Origin: Neoroseomonas terrae
Lineage (GTDB): Bacteria > Pseudomonadota > Alphaproteobacteria > Acetobacterales > Acetobacteraceae
Assembly (NCBI RefSeq): GCF_018129025.1
Contig: NZ_JAAEDI010000005.1
Coordinates: 124,001-188,000, forward strand
Reading direction: 5' to 3'
DNA length: 64,000 nt
Below, piece after piece: positions 45,491 through 54,919 of this stretch (position 1 is the stretch's first letter; the number at the start of each line of letters is the position of its first letter). Made by a program: the position numbers and the translations under genes. The notes beneath the pieces were generated by a model. That model was not told where the DNA came from and ran no database searches. It saw nothing but the letters and a program-made list of their open reading frames with translations.

Positions 45491-46990
45491 ATGGCCGAAA
45501 CACTGGCCGTCGCGACGCCGAAGGCGCCGCCGGTGGAGCATGTCGATGTCCTGATCGTCGGCGCCGGCATTTCCGGCATCGGCGGCGCCTATCATCTACA
45601 GGAACAGTGCCCGGGCCGAAGCTTCCTGGTGCTCGAGGCCCAGGACGGCTTCGGCGGCACCTGGCGGACGCATCGCTATCCGGGCATCCGGTCGGACAGC
45701 GATCTTTACACCTTCGGCTATCGCTTCAAGCCCTGGGTGGGCCCGCCCATCGCGACCGCGGACGAGATCCTGAAATACATGGACGAGGTGATTGTCGAGA
45801 ACGGCCTCGACCGCTTCATCCGCTACGGCCATCGCATCCGGTCAGCGCGTTGGGATTCGGGGACGAGCCGCTGGACCATCGAGGCAGAGCGCAAGGACGG
45901 CAGCGTCGCGCGTTTCACCACGGGATTCCTGTGGATGTGCCAGGGCTACTACCGGCATGAGGAAGGCTACACGCCGGAATGGCCCGGCATGGCGCGGTTC
46001 CGGGGCGCCATTGTCCATCCGCAGACCTGGCCGGACGACCTCGACTACAGCGGCAGGAGGGTGGTGGTGATCGGCTCCGGCGCGACCGCCGCGACCATCC
46101 TGCCGGCCATGGCGGGAAATGCGGCGCATGTCACGATGCTCCAGCGGTCGCCGACCTACTTCCGCACCGGACGCAACGGCATCGACATCGCCGACGAGCT
46201 GCGCCAGCTCCAGATCAACGAGGAATGGATCCACGAGATCGTCCGCCGCAAGATCCTGTTCGAGCAGGCTCGCTTCATCGACCGCACGCACAACGAGCCG
46301 GACACGGTGAAGGGCGAGCTGCTCGGCCAGGTGCGCGCCCTGCTGGGGCCGGACTACGACGTCGACCGTCATTTCAACCCCCGTTACCGGCCGTGGCAGC
46401 AACGGCTCGCCTTCGTGCCGGATGCGGATCTGTTCCGTGCCATCGCGGCGGGGGATGCCTCGGTCGTGACGGACGAGATCGAGACCTTCACCGAGACCGG
46501 CATCCTGCTGAAGTCGGGGGCGGCGCTCGACGCGGACATCGTCGTCACCGCCACCGGCTTCCACCTGAACGCGCTGGGCGACATCGATGTCACCATCGAT
46601 GGCGAGACGCTGGCGTTCAACGAGACCGTCACCTATCGCGGCATGATGTTCACCGGCGTGCCGAACATGGCCTGGGTGTTTGGCTACATCCGCGCCGCCT
46701 GGACGCTGCGGGCCGACATGGTGGCCGATTTCGTCTGCCGCCTGCTGAACCACATGGAGGAGCGCCAGGCGCGGCGCGTGGACGTCGCGCTGCGGCCGGA
46801 GGATGCCGGGATGCAGCTCGGCCCCTGGCTGGATCCGGAGGAGTTCAGCTCAGGCTACGTGGCGCGCGGGCAGCACGTGCTGCCACGCAGCGGGGACAAG
46901 CCGGAATGGCGGCACGAGCATGATTACTGGGCGGAGAAGGACGCGCTTCCGGCGATCGACCTGACGGACAAGGCGTTCGTGTATCGGTGA
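45491..46990 (+). CDS. flavin-containing monooxygenase, Baeyer-Villiger type
   Basis: The 499-residue enzyme has an FAD motif VLIVGAGISGIGGAYHLQ (about residues 20-37) and an NADPH motif VVVIGSGATAATILPAM (about 194). Between them FRGAIVHPQTWPD fits the BVMO fingerprint FxGxxxHxxxWP. TATGFHLNALGD is the late ATG motif. Such enzymes insert oxygen into ketones or oxidise heteroatoms using NADPH. It is followed by paired-hairpin copy F. Confidence 0.9.
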   Translation: MAETLAVATPKAPPVEHVDVLIVGAGISGIGGAYHLQEQCPGRSFLVLEAQDGFGGTWRTHRYPGIRSDSDLYTFGYRFKPWVGPPIATADEILKYMDEVIVENGLDRFIRYGHRIRSARWDSGTSRWTIEAERKDGSVARFTTGFLWMCQGYYRHEEGYTPEWPGMARFRGAIVHPQTWPDDLDYSGRRVVVIGSGATAATILPAMAGNAAHVTMLQRSPTYFRTGRNGIDIADELRQLQINEEWIHEIVRRKILFEQARFIDRTHNEPDTVKGELLGQVRALLGPDYDVDRHFNPRYRPWQQRLAFVPDADLFRAIAAGDASVVTDEIETFTETGILLKSGAALDADIVVTATGFHLNALGDIDVTIDGETLAFNETVTYRGMMFTGVPNMAWVFGYIRAAWTLRADMVADFVCRLLNHMEERQARRVDVALRPEDAGMQLGPWLDPEEFSSGYVARGQHVLPRSGDKPEWRHEHDYWAEKDALPAIDLTDKAFVYR

Positions 46991-46996
46991 CGGACA

Positions 46997-47053
46997 CGGA
47001 GAGGGGCGCCGCCCCTCTCCGCACCTCTCCCCGCTAGGCCATGGATGGCCTGG
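46997..47053 (+). repeat. paired-hairpin intergenic element, copy F
   Basis: Hairpin 1 is CGGAGAGGGGC / GCCCCTCTCCG (46997-47007 and 47011-47021) starting 7 bp after the monooxygenase stop. Hairpin 2 is CTAGGCCAT / ATGGCCTGG (47034-47053, with one T-G pair). ACCGCCGAAACC and GGCGCCGAGCGTGC follow. It combines the type II ACCGC tail start with the type I AAACCT/GGCGCCG tail. Confidence 0.7.
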
Positions 47054-47172
47054 ACCGCCGAAACCTGGCGCCGAGCGTGCAGGCCCTTCCGAATCGTCAC
47101 GGTGCGTTTCGGGCGCAGGACCGGCTGCGACAGGGGAGAGAAACCACGCCGCACGGTGCCAAGTGAAGGTTT

Positions 47173-47229
47173 GCAAAGGCCTTTCGGCCTTTGCCGGGGT
47201 GGGGTTCGGGGAGGGGCAGAGCCCCTCCC
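47173..47229 (-). repeat. paired-hairpin intergenic element, copy G (type I)
   Basis: On the minus strand after acs: hairpin 1 is GGGAGGGGC / GCCCCTCCC (47209-47229), and hairpin 2 is GCAAAGGCC / GGCCTTTGC (47173-47194). AAACCTTCACTTGGCACCG follows. Relative to copies B and E the closing pair of hairpin 2 changes from C-G to G-C on both arms, a compensating change. It faces copy F in the same convergent gap. Confidence 0.75.
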
Positions 47230-47253
47230 TGACCTCAGGCGTCTCTGCGGACC

Positions 47254-49185
47254 TCAGCCGACCTTGTTCTCGATCAGCTCCTGCACCACGCCCGGGTCGG
47301 CCAGGGTCGAGGTGTCGCCCAGCCCGTCCGTCTCGTTCGCCGCGATCTTGCGCAGGATACGGCGCATGATCTTGCCCGAGCGTGTCTTCGGCAGGCCCGG
47401 CGCCCACTGGATCGCGTCCGGCGTCGCGATGGGCCCGATCTCCTTCCGCACCCAGGCAACGAGTTCCTTGCGCAGCGCCTCGGTCGGCTCGACGCCCGCC
47501 TTCAGCGTGACATAGGCGTAGATGCCCTGGCCCTTGATGTCGTGCGGCATGCCGACGACGGCAGCCTCCGCCACGGATTGATGCGCGACGAGGGCGGATT
47601 CGACCTCTGCCGTGCCCATGCGGTGGCCGGCGACGTTGATGACGTCGTCCACGCGCCCGGTGATCCAGTAGTAGCCATCCGCATCCCGCCGCGCGCCGTC
47701 GCCGGTGAAGTATTTGCCGGGGAAGGTCGAGAAGTAGGTCTGCGCGAAGCGGGGATGGTCGCCGTAGATCGTGCGCATCTGGCCCGGCCAGGAATCGAGG
47801 ATGACGAGGTTCCCCTCGGCCGCGCCATCAAGGATGTTGCCCTCCCCGTCCACGATGGCGGGCTTCACGCCGGGCAGCGGCAGCGTCGCGGAACCGGGCT
47901 TCTGCGCGACGGCGCCGGGCAGTGGCGAGATGAGGATGCCGCCCGTCTCCGTCTGCCACCATGTATCGACGATCGGGCAGCGTTCGTCGCCGACGACGCG
48001 GTAGTACCAGAGCCAGGCTTCCGGATTGATCGGTTCGCCCACGCTGCCGAGGATGCGGATGGAGGACCGGTCGTGCTTTCTCACCGGCGCTTCCCCGTCG
48101 CGCATTAGGGCGCGGATCGCGGTCGGCGCGGTGTAGAAGATGTTGACCTTGTGCTTGGCGCAGACCTGCCAGAAGCGGCCATTGTCGGGCCAGGAGGGCA
48201 CGCCCTCGAACATCAGTGTGGTCGCGCCATTCGCGAGCGGGCCGTAGACGATGTAGGTGTGCCCGGTCACCCAGCCGACATCGGCCGTGCACCAGTAGAT
48301 CTCGCCGTCGCGGTAGTCGAAGACATTGTCGTGCGTGAAGGCCGCCCAGACCATGTAGCCGCCGGTCGTGTGCAGCACGCCCTTCGGCTTGCCGGTCGAA
48401 CCGCTGGTGTAGAGGATGAACAGCGGGTCCTCGGCATTCATCCGCTCGGGCTCGCAGGTGTCGGGCTCACCGGCGGTCAGCGCCTCCCACCAATGATCGC
48501 GCCCGTCCTTCATCGCGACCGTGCCGCCGGTGTTCTTCGCGACGATGACGTGGCGGATGGAGGGGCAGGCCAGCAGCGCCTCATCCGCATTGGCCTTCAG
48601 CGGCACCTTCCGCCCGCCGCGCCGTCCTTCATCGGCGGTGATCAGCAGCGAGCATGCCGAATCCTGGATGCGGGAGGCCAGGCTGTCCGGCGAGAAGCCG
48701 CCGAAGACGATGGAATGGATGGCGCCGACCCGCGCGCAGGCGAGCATCGCGACCGCGGCCTCGACGATCATCGGCAGGTAGATGCAGACCCGGTCGCCCT
48801 TCTTCACGCCCAGCTTCCGCATGGCGTTCGCCAGCTTGCAGACGCGGGCGTGCAGGTCGCGATAGGTCACCTTGCTGTCGCTGTTCGGGTCATCCCCTTC
48901 CCAGATGATCGCTACCTGGTCGCCGCGCGTCGCGAGATGCCGGTCGAGGCAGGAGACCGAGGCGTTCAGCTCGCCGTCCCAGAACCACTTGATCGAAACG
49001 TCGCCCGTGAAGTCGACCGCCTTGATCTTCGTGGGTTCCTTCATCCAGGCGATGCGGGTCATTTCGGACCGCCAGAAGGCATCGGCGTCGCGCGCCTCGG
49101 CCGCGACCATCGCGTCCCGCTTCGCCGCGTCGACGCGCGCCTTCGCGGCGATTTCGGGCTTCACTGCGATGATGTCGTCCGCCAT
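47254..49185 (-). CDS. acs: acetyl-CoA synthetase
   Basis: The 643-residue enzyme activates acetate with ATP and CoA. Signatures are [19 protein letters not shown] (ATP loop), [30 protein letters not shown] and the C-terminal [16 protein letters not shown], whose Lys is the usual regulatory acetylation site. The ATG at 49185 gives the normal N-terminus. It converges on the monooxygenase gene. Confidence 0.96.
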   Translation of the reverse strand: MADDIIAVKPEIAAKARVDAAKRDAMVAAEARDADAFWRSEMTRIAWMKEPTKIKAVDFTGDVSIKWFWDGELNASVSCLDRHLATRGDQVAIIWEGDDPNSDSKVTYRDLHARVCKLANAMRKLGVKKGDRVCIYLPMIVEAAVAMLACARVGAIHSIVFGGFSPDSLASRIQDSACSLLITADEGRRGGRKVPLKANADEALLACPSIRHVIVAKNTGGTVAMKDGRDHWWEALTAGEPDTCEPERMNAEDPLFILYTSGSTGKPKGVLHTTGGYMVWAAFTHDNVFDYRDGEIYWCTADVGWVTGHTYIVYGPLANGATTLMFEGVPSWPDNGRFWQVCAKHKVNIFYTAPTAIRALMRDGEAPVRKHDRSSIRILGSVGEPINPEAWLWYYRVVGDERCPIVDTWWQTETGGILISPLPGAVAQKPGSATLPLPGVKPAIVDGEGNILDGAAEGNLVILDSWPGQMRTIYGDHPRFAQTYFSTFPGKYFTGDGARRDADGYYWITGRVDDVINVAGHRMGTAEVESALVAHQSVAEAAVVGMPHDIKGQGIYAYVTLKAGVEPTEALRKELVAWVRKEIGPIATPDAIQWAPGLPKTRSGKIMRRILRKIAANETDGLGDTSTLADPGVVQELIENKVG

Positions 49186-49330
49186 GGGCTGGCCTCCCTG
49201 ACCTCGGGTTATTTCTGCGCCCGGATTTGGTGCCCCGATTTGCTTCAGGTCAACATTCACGGCGGTTGTGCCGGCTCATGCATGGGGCGGACGGCAGCGG
49301 GCCGGGGGCGGAGCCCCTTCCAGGGCGGCC

Positions 49331-49612
49331 TCACTGCCGGGACCGCAGTTCCTCGATCGTCACCGTCGCGTCGGCCGCGGGCACGCCGAGCCGTTTCATC
49401 GCGAAGTCCGCCATGCCGAGGGCGATCTCGGCCAGTCCCGCGGTCACGCCGGGGTCCGCCACGAAGCCCGGGGTGTGCGGGCCGACGGCGATGCCGGCGG
49501 CGACGTAGCCGATGACCGGCGTCAACCGGAGCAGACGCGCGGCGAACCCCAGGGTGCAGGCGAGGGCGAGCCCGACAACCAGCGTCGCGACCAACGGTTC
49601 GGCATGATCCAT
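49331..49612 (-). pseudogene. internally deleted KefB/CPA2-type cation:proton antiporter
   Basis: The first 64 or so residues match the start of CPA2 antiporters: a first helix LVATLVVGLALACTLGFAAR, then LTPVIGYVAAGIAVGPHTPG and FVADPGVTAGLAEIA. The frame then jumps directly to LGMADFAMKRLGVPAADAT, which looks like the extreme C-terminal tail of the same family. About 90% of the protein, including the transport core, is missing. The reading frame is intact, so it is an in-frame deletion remnant of 93 codons. It may still be expressed but cannot transport as an ordinary antiporter. Confidence 0.65.
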
Positions 49613-49643
49613 TGCCGGTACGATAGCCGGTTGAACGGAAAGG

Positions 49644-50174
49644 TCAGCCTTCCGGTGCGGTGTCCGCGCCGCGGCCGAGCGCGCGCGTCATCAGGATGCT
49701 GTCCACCCAGCGGCCGTGCTTCCAGCCCACGGCGGGCAGGTGGCCGGCATGGGCGAAGCCCGCCGCCGCATGCAGCCCGATCGAGGCCGCATTGGCGGCA
49801 TCCCCGATCACCGCGACCATCAGACGGAAGCCGCGTTCCGTGCAGCCGGCGATCAGCGCGTCAAGCAGGGCGCGGCCGACGCCTCCCCCGCCTTCGCTCG
49901 GTGCCACATAGACCGAGTTCTCGACAGCAAAACGGTAGGCCGGGCGGGGGCGATAGGTGGAAGCGTAGGAGTAACCGATGACCCGGCCTTCCCGCTCCGC
50001 CACGAGATGGGGATAGCCGGCGGCGAGGATGGCGTCGCGGCGGCGGGCGATCTCCGCCGCATCGGGCGGATCGAGCTCGAAGCTGGCCAGGCCGTGTGCA
50101 ACCCAGTGCCCATAGATGGCAGCGATGGCCGGAACGTCTTCGGAGCGACTGTGACGGATGCCAGGTGTGATCAT
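49644..50174 (-). CDS. GNAT N-acetyltransferase, phosphinothricin-acetyltransferase-like
   Basis: The 176-residue protein has the GNAT fold of the PAT/MnaT subgroup: DVPAIAAIYGHWVAHGLASF at the start, VIGYSYASTYRPRPAYRFAV, the acetyl-CoA loop SEGGGGVGRALLDALI, and HAAAGFAHAGHLPAVGWKHG with WVDSILMTR. Family members acetylate phosphinothricin, methionine sulfoximine or related amino acids. The native substrate here is unknown. It lies between the antiporter remnant and the tRNA. Confidence 0.85.
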   Translation of the reverse strand: MITPGIRHSRSEDVPAIAAIYGHWVAHGLASFELDPPDAAEIARRRDAILAAGYPHLVAEREGRVIGYSYASTYRPRPAYRFAVENSVYVAPSEGGGGVGRALLDALIAGCTERGFRLMVAVIGDAANAASIGLHAAAGFAHAGHLPAVGWKHGRWVDSILMTRALGRGADTAPEG

Positions 50175-50280
50175 GCCAGGAGCGTGGCGCGGAGCGCAGA
50201 GCCGAGGAAGACGGATGACCGCGGCGGTGGTGCCGCGGGGCTTCCTTCCTGGCCGCGGCTGGGCTATGGCATGGCGGGAC

Positions 50281-50357
<77 letters not shown>

Positions 50358-50658
50358 ATCTTTTCAATTAGTTAGCTGCCGCGCCGCCATCTGGGCTCGC
50401 CGCCTAGGTAGCAGATAGGTAGCGACAGTGCGGTTTTCCGGGCTGCGCTGTCGCGCACTAGGATTGCCCGGGTTGGGATGGACGCCCTAGGGTGCGGGCC
50501 TCCTAGCGGAAGCGGAATCCTGCCAGGTAGGCAACCGTTGGGTGGTTCGGGGGGGGGCGTTATCAGTCATGCAAACTGGCGACTGGATGTTACGAACTGC
50601 GCGATAGGCGCCGAAGGCGGGACCGCATGACCTTCTTGGCGGACAGCAATATCAACTG
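50358..50658. other. spacer after the tRNA, possible element boundary
   Basis: About 300 bp without a gene. It contains a direct repeat TAGGTAGC-AGA-TAGGTAGC (50405-50423) and several further CTAG/TAGG words. No integrase gene and no copy of the tRNA 3' end were found in the window. Confidence 0.4.
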
Positions 50659-52152
50659 GTGCGCCATCCCATTGTTGGCAGACTGCCTCCCGTGAGCGCC
50701 GCTAATTCTCAGCGGCTTATCGACTTGGTCAGCGACCTGCTGGCGCAGGGAGAAGTTTCTTGGGTTGAATTCAAGCATAACAATTCAAACGCAGAGATGA
50801 TCGCTACGCGAATTTCAGCGATTTCAAACTCCGCGTGCCTGTCGGGGCAATCAATCGGATATTTGCTTTGGGGTATTGATGACGTGTCCCTCAGCATCGT
50901 CGGCACCACGTTCGATCCGAACTCGTATAGAGTGGGCAATCAAGTATTTGCTCTCTGGCTCGCACAGCGATTAGCGCCGTCGATTGCCTTTCAATTCCAC
51001 CAGGTAGATCATCCGCTCGGTCGGGTGGTGGTGTTGGAGATCCCCGCCGCAAACGCGGCGCCCGTCACTGCCAATGGTATCGCCTATATTCGGATTGGAA
51101 GCGCCACGCCGCGACTCACCGATTACCCCGAGCGGTATCAAGCGCTGCTTTCGGAGCTTCGCCCCTACGCATGGGAAAGCGGCATCGCCCTTCAGTATAT
51201 AACGGCTGATGATGTTTTGAATTTGCTCGATTACGCGCAGTATTTTCGTCTCACGAAGCAACCGTTGCCAGATAATCGGGCTGGAATCCTAGAGCGCCTA
51301 ACGGCAGATCATCTCATCATTGCGGATGTTGGGTCGAAATGGAATATAACTAATCTTGGAGCTATCCTTTTTGCCGCAGATCTGACCCTTTTCCCGCAAG
51401 CAATGGCACGAAAAGGGGTTCGATTTGTTTCCTATGGGGGAGCAAACCGAGCTGCCACGGTGAAGAATCGTCAAGATGGAAAGCGAGGCTATGCAGCCGG
51501 CTTCGAGGGGCTGATTGCCTTCATTAACGGGCTGCTGCCAAAGAATGAGCACATCGGGCAGGCATTGCGGGTCGAACACCCACTATTTCCGGAACTTGCC
51601 ATCCGAGAACTTGTGGCGAATGCACTCGTTCATCAGGACATGACTATCTCCGGTGCGGGCCCACAAATCGAAATGTTCGAAGATCGCATCGAGATCACGA
51701 ACCCCGGCGCGCCACTGCTGGCGCCGGACCGCATGATCGATCTTCCTCCGCGGTCTCGGAACGAAGCGATGGCATCTCTCATGCGGAGAATGGGCCTATG
51801 CGAAGAGCAGGGGAGCGGCTTGGATAAGGTAATCGCACAAGCAGAGCTGTTTCAGCTGCCCGCTCCTCTGTTCAAAGCTAGCGATGACGCATTCCAAGTG
51901 ATTCTGTATGGTCCGCGGACGTTTGCCCAGATGACACCGGATGAGCGCGTGAGGGCCTGCTACCAGCATGCAGTGCTCAAATTCCTCAGCGGAGATCGGA
52001 TGAGGAATGCGTCGCTCTGTGCCCGCCTGGGGATCGCCAAGCAGAATGCGGCTCAGGCCTCCCAGGTGATCACCTTGGCCCTTCAGCAGCGGCTGATTCG
52101 GCCTGCGGACTCCGATCACCCACGCTCCGGCTATGTCCCATCCTGGGCCTAG
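50659..52152 (+). CDS. AlbA_2/Schlafen-type ATP-binding protein
   Basis: The 497-residue protein has an N-terminal AlbA_2 (Schlafen) domain with WVEFKHNNSNAEMIATRIS and ISNSACLSGQSIGYLLWGID (about residues 34-75). A GHKL-like ATPase segment follows: RELVANALVHQDMTISGAGP, then EITNPGAPL and MGLCEEQGSGLDKVIAQAEL. A C-terminal winged-helix-like part ends it. Proteins of this type occur in mobile and defence islands; the precise role is unknown. Base composition is clearly lower in GC than elsewhere, suggesting recent transfer. The start is uncertain (GTG at 50659 or 50692). Confidence 0.82.
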   Translation: MRHPIVGRLPPVSAANSQRLIDLVSDLLAQGEVSWVEFKHNNSNAEMIATRISAISNSACLSGQSIGYLLWGIDDVSLSIVGTTFDPNSYRVGNQVFALWLAQRLAPSIAFQFHQVDHPLGRVVVLEIPAANAAPVTANGIAYIRIGSATPRLTDYPERYQALLSELRPYAWESGIALQYITADDVLNLLDYAQYFRLTKQPLPDNRAGILERLTADHLIIADVGSKWNITNLGAILFAADLTLFPQAMARKGVRFVSYGGANRAATVKNRQDGKRGYAAGFEGLIAFINGLLPKNEHIGQALRVEHPLFPELAIRELVANALVHQDMTISGAGPQIEMFEDRIEITNPGAPLLAPDRMIDLPPRSRNEAMASLMRRMGLCEEQGSGLDKVIAQAELFQLPAPLFKASDDAFQVILYGPRTFAQMTPDERVRACYQHAVLKFLSGDRMRNASLCARLGIAKQNAAQASQVITLALQQRLIRPADSDHPRSGYVPSWA

Positions 52153-52153
52153 G

Positions 52154-52273
52154 TTTTGATCGAGTCTTGATCCGAACACCTATCCGCGCCCCCTCTCCGG
52201 ATACAGGACGAGGCAATATCAATGGCTTAGACTGCACTGGAGGCGCGCATAGTTCTTGATCGGCTTTTGATAG
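52154..52273. repeat. two copies of TTGAT-N6-TTGAT
   Basis: TTGATCGAGTCTTGAT (52156-52171) and TTGATCGGCTTTTGAT (52255-52270) each carry two TTGAT words 11 bp apart, one helical turn. They lie between the AlbA/ATPase gene and the end of the phage-like minus-strand genes and could be a paired operator. There is no gene in this spacer. Confidence 0.35.
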
Positions 52274-52341
52274 GGCGCGCCTTTTCCGGAGACGTACTGC
52301 GCCGCCGCCGGGCGACGCAGCCACCGGCGCCAAGTGTCCTG

Positions 52342-52677
52342 CTACTGCAACGCTCCCGACCCCGGCATCACTAACCCCGTTTCAGCGATCGCCGCCTTGA
52401 TCGCGGCCAGCGGCTCGGCATGCCCGCACAGGATGAACAGGACCGCTTTGCGCCGCGCCGCAGCGCGCGCCAGGTCCAACACATGCGCCAGCTCGTCAGC
52501 CGGCGGGATGGCCTTGGGCGGCCAGATGTAGCCGCTCGCCGAGGCGCCCGAAGGGACGCCCGGCGGGAGCAGCACCGTTTGGTGGGGCAGCATCGCCCAC
52601 ACATCCGGCAGCCCCCGGCCGAAGGGCGGCATCGAGGGGCGCGCAGCGGGCTTCGGCTGGTGGTCCGCGTCCTCCAT
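52342..52677 (-). CDS. small phage-like hypothetical protein
   Basis: The 111-residue protein begins MEDADHQPKPAARPSMPPFG. Its helical C-terminal half contains ELAHVLDLARAAARRKAVLF. The ATG at 52677 overlaps the stop of the upstream frame (TGATG), so translation is probably coupled. It ends with a TAG. No family is recognised. Confidence 0.6.
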   Translation of the reverse strand: MEDADHQPKPAARPSMPPFGRGLPDVWAMLPHQTVLLPPGVPSGASASGYIWPPKAIPPADELAHVLDLARAAARRKAVLFILCGHAEPLAAIKAAIAETGLVMPGSGALQ

Positions 52678-53279
52678 CAGCCGTTGCCCTGATACCCGGC
52701 ACCGGGATCGACCCAGCCTTGCGGTGCCGACGCGATGGTCGGGAAGCCCATGGAGCCCGGGTTGATCAGCCCGACTTCCGCGCCACCCCAGATCGGCTGC
52801 GACAGGTCCACCGCGCCGAGCTGCCAACCTTGATCCGGCGCGTACTGGTAGGTCGTATTGGCCCCGGCGGCGGTCATGTCCCGCTGAAACTGCTGGTCGT
52901 TGATGTAGCCTGTGACCGCGTTCTGCCGGTCGTTGATCAGCGCGCCGAACCCGCCACCATTGTCACCGTAGTAGTTGGTGCTCCAGTTGCCGCCAGGGGC
53001 GCCGTAGAAGCCGAGCGGCGTGCCCTGCGTGGACTGCCAGTAGTCCATGCCGCGTTGCTGCTCCCCAGGCCGGGTGAACAGCCCCCGCGCCGTGAGGTCG
53101 GCCAGCACGTTGGTGGTGAAGGCGCTCGCCTGGCCGGCGCTGAACGGATCGTCGGCGAAGTCGCCGGACGGGCGCAGTGCGTAGTTCTCGGGGGAGCCTC
53201 CCGACGTATCTGGCGTGTAGAAGTAGCCGCCCGGCGTCTGCCCCCTGCGGCTGAAATTGTCGTACCCGCCGACGCGGAT
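52677..53279 (-). pseudogene. C-terminal part of the amber-interrupted structural protein
   Basis: The frame after the TAG at 53280-53282 is open for 200 codons, beginning IRVGGYDNFSRRGQTPGGYF and ending VDPGAGYQGNG. It is in the same frame as the upstream gene. An internal ATG at 53108 would give a 143-residue product. Residue composition (Gly, Asn, Tyr, Gln rich) fits a phage surface or tail-associated protein. Whether it is made by readthrough, reinitiation or not at all cannot be decided. Confidence 0.55.
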
Positions 53280-54365
53280 CTATGCCCCCGCCATGTTGGG
53301 ATTGAATTGCAGCCCCTGGTCAGCCGCCTGTTGGAACAGGTCGCCTGCGAACCAGTTGGCGAAAGGATCCGCATCGAGAGCCGACGCGCCGTTGTCGCCG
53401 CCAGAGCTACCCCAATGCAGGTTGCCGTCACCGCCGAAGGTGCCGAACGATGAGAAGTTGCGGCCGACAGTCGGGGGCGGGCCGATCTGGCTTCCGATGG
53501 CGCCGCCTGCGGCCGGGCCGATTGCCGACAGGAACAGGCCGATCGGCGCGAGTGGCGTCGGCAACATGGCTGCGCCGATCGACGCCAAGGCACTGCCGGC
53601 CGCGGTGCCCCAGGCTGCGTTCTCGGGGTTCCCGCGACGCCCGAAGCTGTTGCCGGCGATACCGCTGATGATGGACAGCGGCAGGGACGCGATCTGCGAT
53701 CCAACATCGACGCCGCCGAACACCAACTCGCCGGATTCCAGCAGTCCCGGCGTCAGCGCTGCCGCTTCCCCGGCATTAGCGAGCGCCCCGGCACCGGCAG
53801 TGCCGGCCGCAACATCGCCGGCGAGGCCGGCAAACTGATCACCCGTCGGCATGGGTGCGTTCAGAATGGCGTCGGTGCCAGCCTGATTGACGGTCCACGA
53901 CCCGGGCTCAAAGACGCTGTTCCAATTCGTGCCGAAGCCACCCAGCGCTGCCGTTGGGATCGACACACCGCCCGGCCCGAGGAACGACCCGCCGGGGTCA
54001 AACATGTTCTCGACCGATCCGAGGTCGGGGGCTTCGTAGGGCGGCGCAGCCGGCTCAAACCAGTCGCTCACTTGGTCGTAGATTAAGGGCGCTGCGCCGA
54101 GCCCGCCCAGCAGCAGCGACGCCAACAGGTTGTTGCCGCCACCGCCCGAGCCGCCACCACCACCACCGGCAACCCCGCCGGTCAGCGGGGCTTGCACGAT
54201 AGCAGGTGTTACGCCGCCCCCGGCGGGATCAGCGCCCCGCGGGACGACGCCCGGAACCTCGACAATGCCCGGCGTCGTGCCGACCGACGCTCGGTTCGGA
54301 TAACGCCCCGTCTGCATGCTGGGATCGTAGGGAATGCCGCCGATGTAGCGGGATGCGATTGCCAT
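53280..54365 (-). CDS. glycine-rich phage-like structural protein, ends at an in-frame TAG
   Basis: The 361-residue product begins MAIASRYIGGIPYDPSMQTG. It has a Gly-rich run near residues 63-78, then hydrophobic Ala/Gly-rich segments such as AAMLPTPLAPIGLFLSAIGP. It stops at a TAG after FNPNMAGA. The frame continues open for 200 codons past that TAG, so the ancestral protein was about 562 residues. The function is probably virion or tail related, by composition and neighbours. The family is not recognised. Confidence 0.6.
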   Translation of the reverse strand: MAIASRYIGGIPYDPSMQTGRYPNRASVGTTPGIVEVPGVVPRGADPAGGGVTPAIVQAPLTGGVAGGGGGGSGGGGNNLLASLLLGGLGAAPLIYDQVSDWFEPAAPPYEAPDLGSVENMFDPGGSFLGPGGVSIPTAALGGFGTNWNSVFEPGSWTVNQAGTDAILNAPMPTGDQFAGLAGDVAAGTAGAGALANAGEAAALTPGLLESGELVFGGVDVGSQIASLPLSIISGIAGNSFGRRGNPENAAWGTAAGSALASIGAAMLPTPLAPIGLFLSAIGPAAGGAIGSQIGPPPTVGRNFSSFGTFGGDGNLHWGSSGGDNGASALDADPFANWFAGDLFQQAADQGLQFNPNMAGA

Positions 54366-54400
54366 CGTGAAGACCTGCGCGGATATCGCACGATTCTACC

Positions 54401-54420
54401 GGCAATATAGAGTTATTGCC
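54401..54420. promoter_or_regulatory. perfect inverted repeat upstream of the structural gene
   Basis: GGCAATA-TAGAGT-TATTGCC is a perfect 7-6-7 inverted repeat in an AT-rich patch 36-55 bp upstream of the structural gene's ATG. It is a candidate phage-type operator at the promoter of this minus-strand run. Confidence 0.45.
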
Positions 54421-54616
54421 AGAATTCTTGCGGAAATATCGGCACAATGCGGGAATTAACTTCTGCCATCCTCATCGGTTTCACCGCAAGCCGCGTGACG
54501 GTGGCATCTCCCCTGCATCGCGAGCCGCTGCGCAAAGGTGCGTCACGGTGCTGCACCTAATCCGTGGTCAGCAGCCTGGGCAGTTCGGGTGACTGGCGGC
54601 GGGGCAAGGTGGGCGT

Positions 54617-54919
54617 TCAGACGGTAACGGAGGTCGGGCCGGATGTCCGTGCCGCCCTGGTGCTCAGCGCCTTCTCCGCCGCAGACCAACCGCGATTAAA
54701 CCCGCGCTCCTCTGCCTCGTTCAGCAGCCTAGCCAGCGCCGCGCGTTCTGCCGCGCCGCGGTCTTTGCCCGAGTTGAACCACCATAACGCGCCGCGCCAC
54801 ACCGCGCGCGGCAACGTCCATGCGACGATCACCATCAACAGCGCGCCGCCGGTTTGCACGGCCTGCGCAAAGACGCTGGGCCAATCAATCCCGTGCAACA
54901 TCCGGCGCTCCATCCACAT
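54617..54919 (-). CDS. small phage-like membrane protein
   Basis: The product is about 100 residues, with one hydrophobic segment (GGALLMVIVAWTLPRAVW, about residues 24-41) and a charged helical C-terminus (ERAALARLLNEAEERGFNRG). Three nearby ATGs (54919, 54913, 54901) are possible starts. Size and layout resemble holin- or accessory-type phage proteins, but the assignment is not firm. Confidence 0.55.
   Translation of the reverse strand: MWMERRMLHGIDWPSVFAQAVQTGGALLMVIVAWTLPRAVWRGALWWFNSGKDRGAAERAALARLLNEAEERGFNRGWSAAEKALSTRAARTSGPTSVTV

Noticed and set aside
52326..52337. GGCGCCAAGTG as a seventh copy of the paired-hairpin element
   Set aside because: It matches only the short tail of the element, with no hairpin beside it; likely chance.
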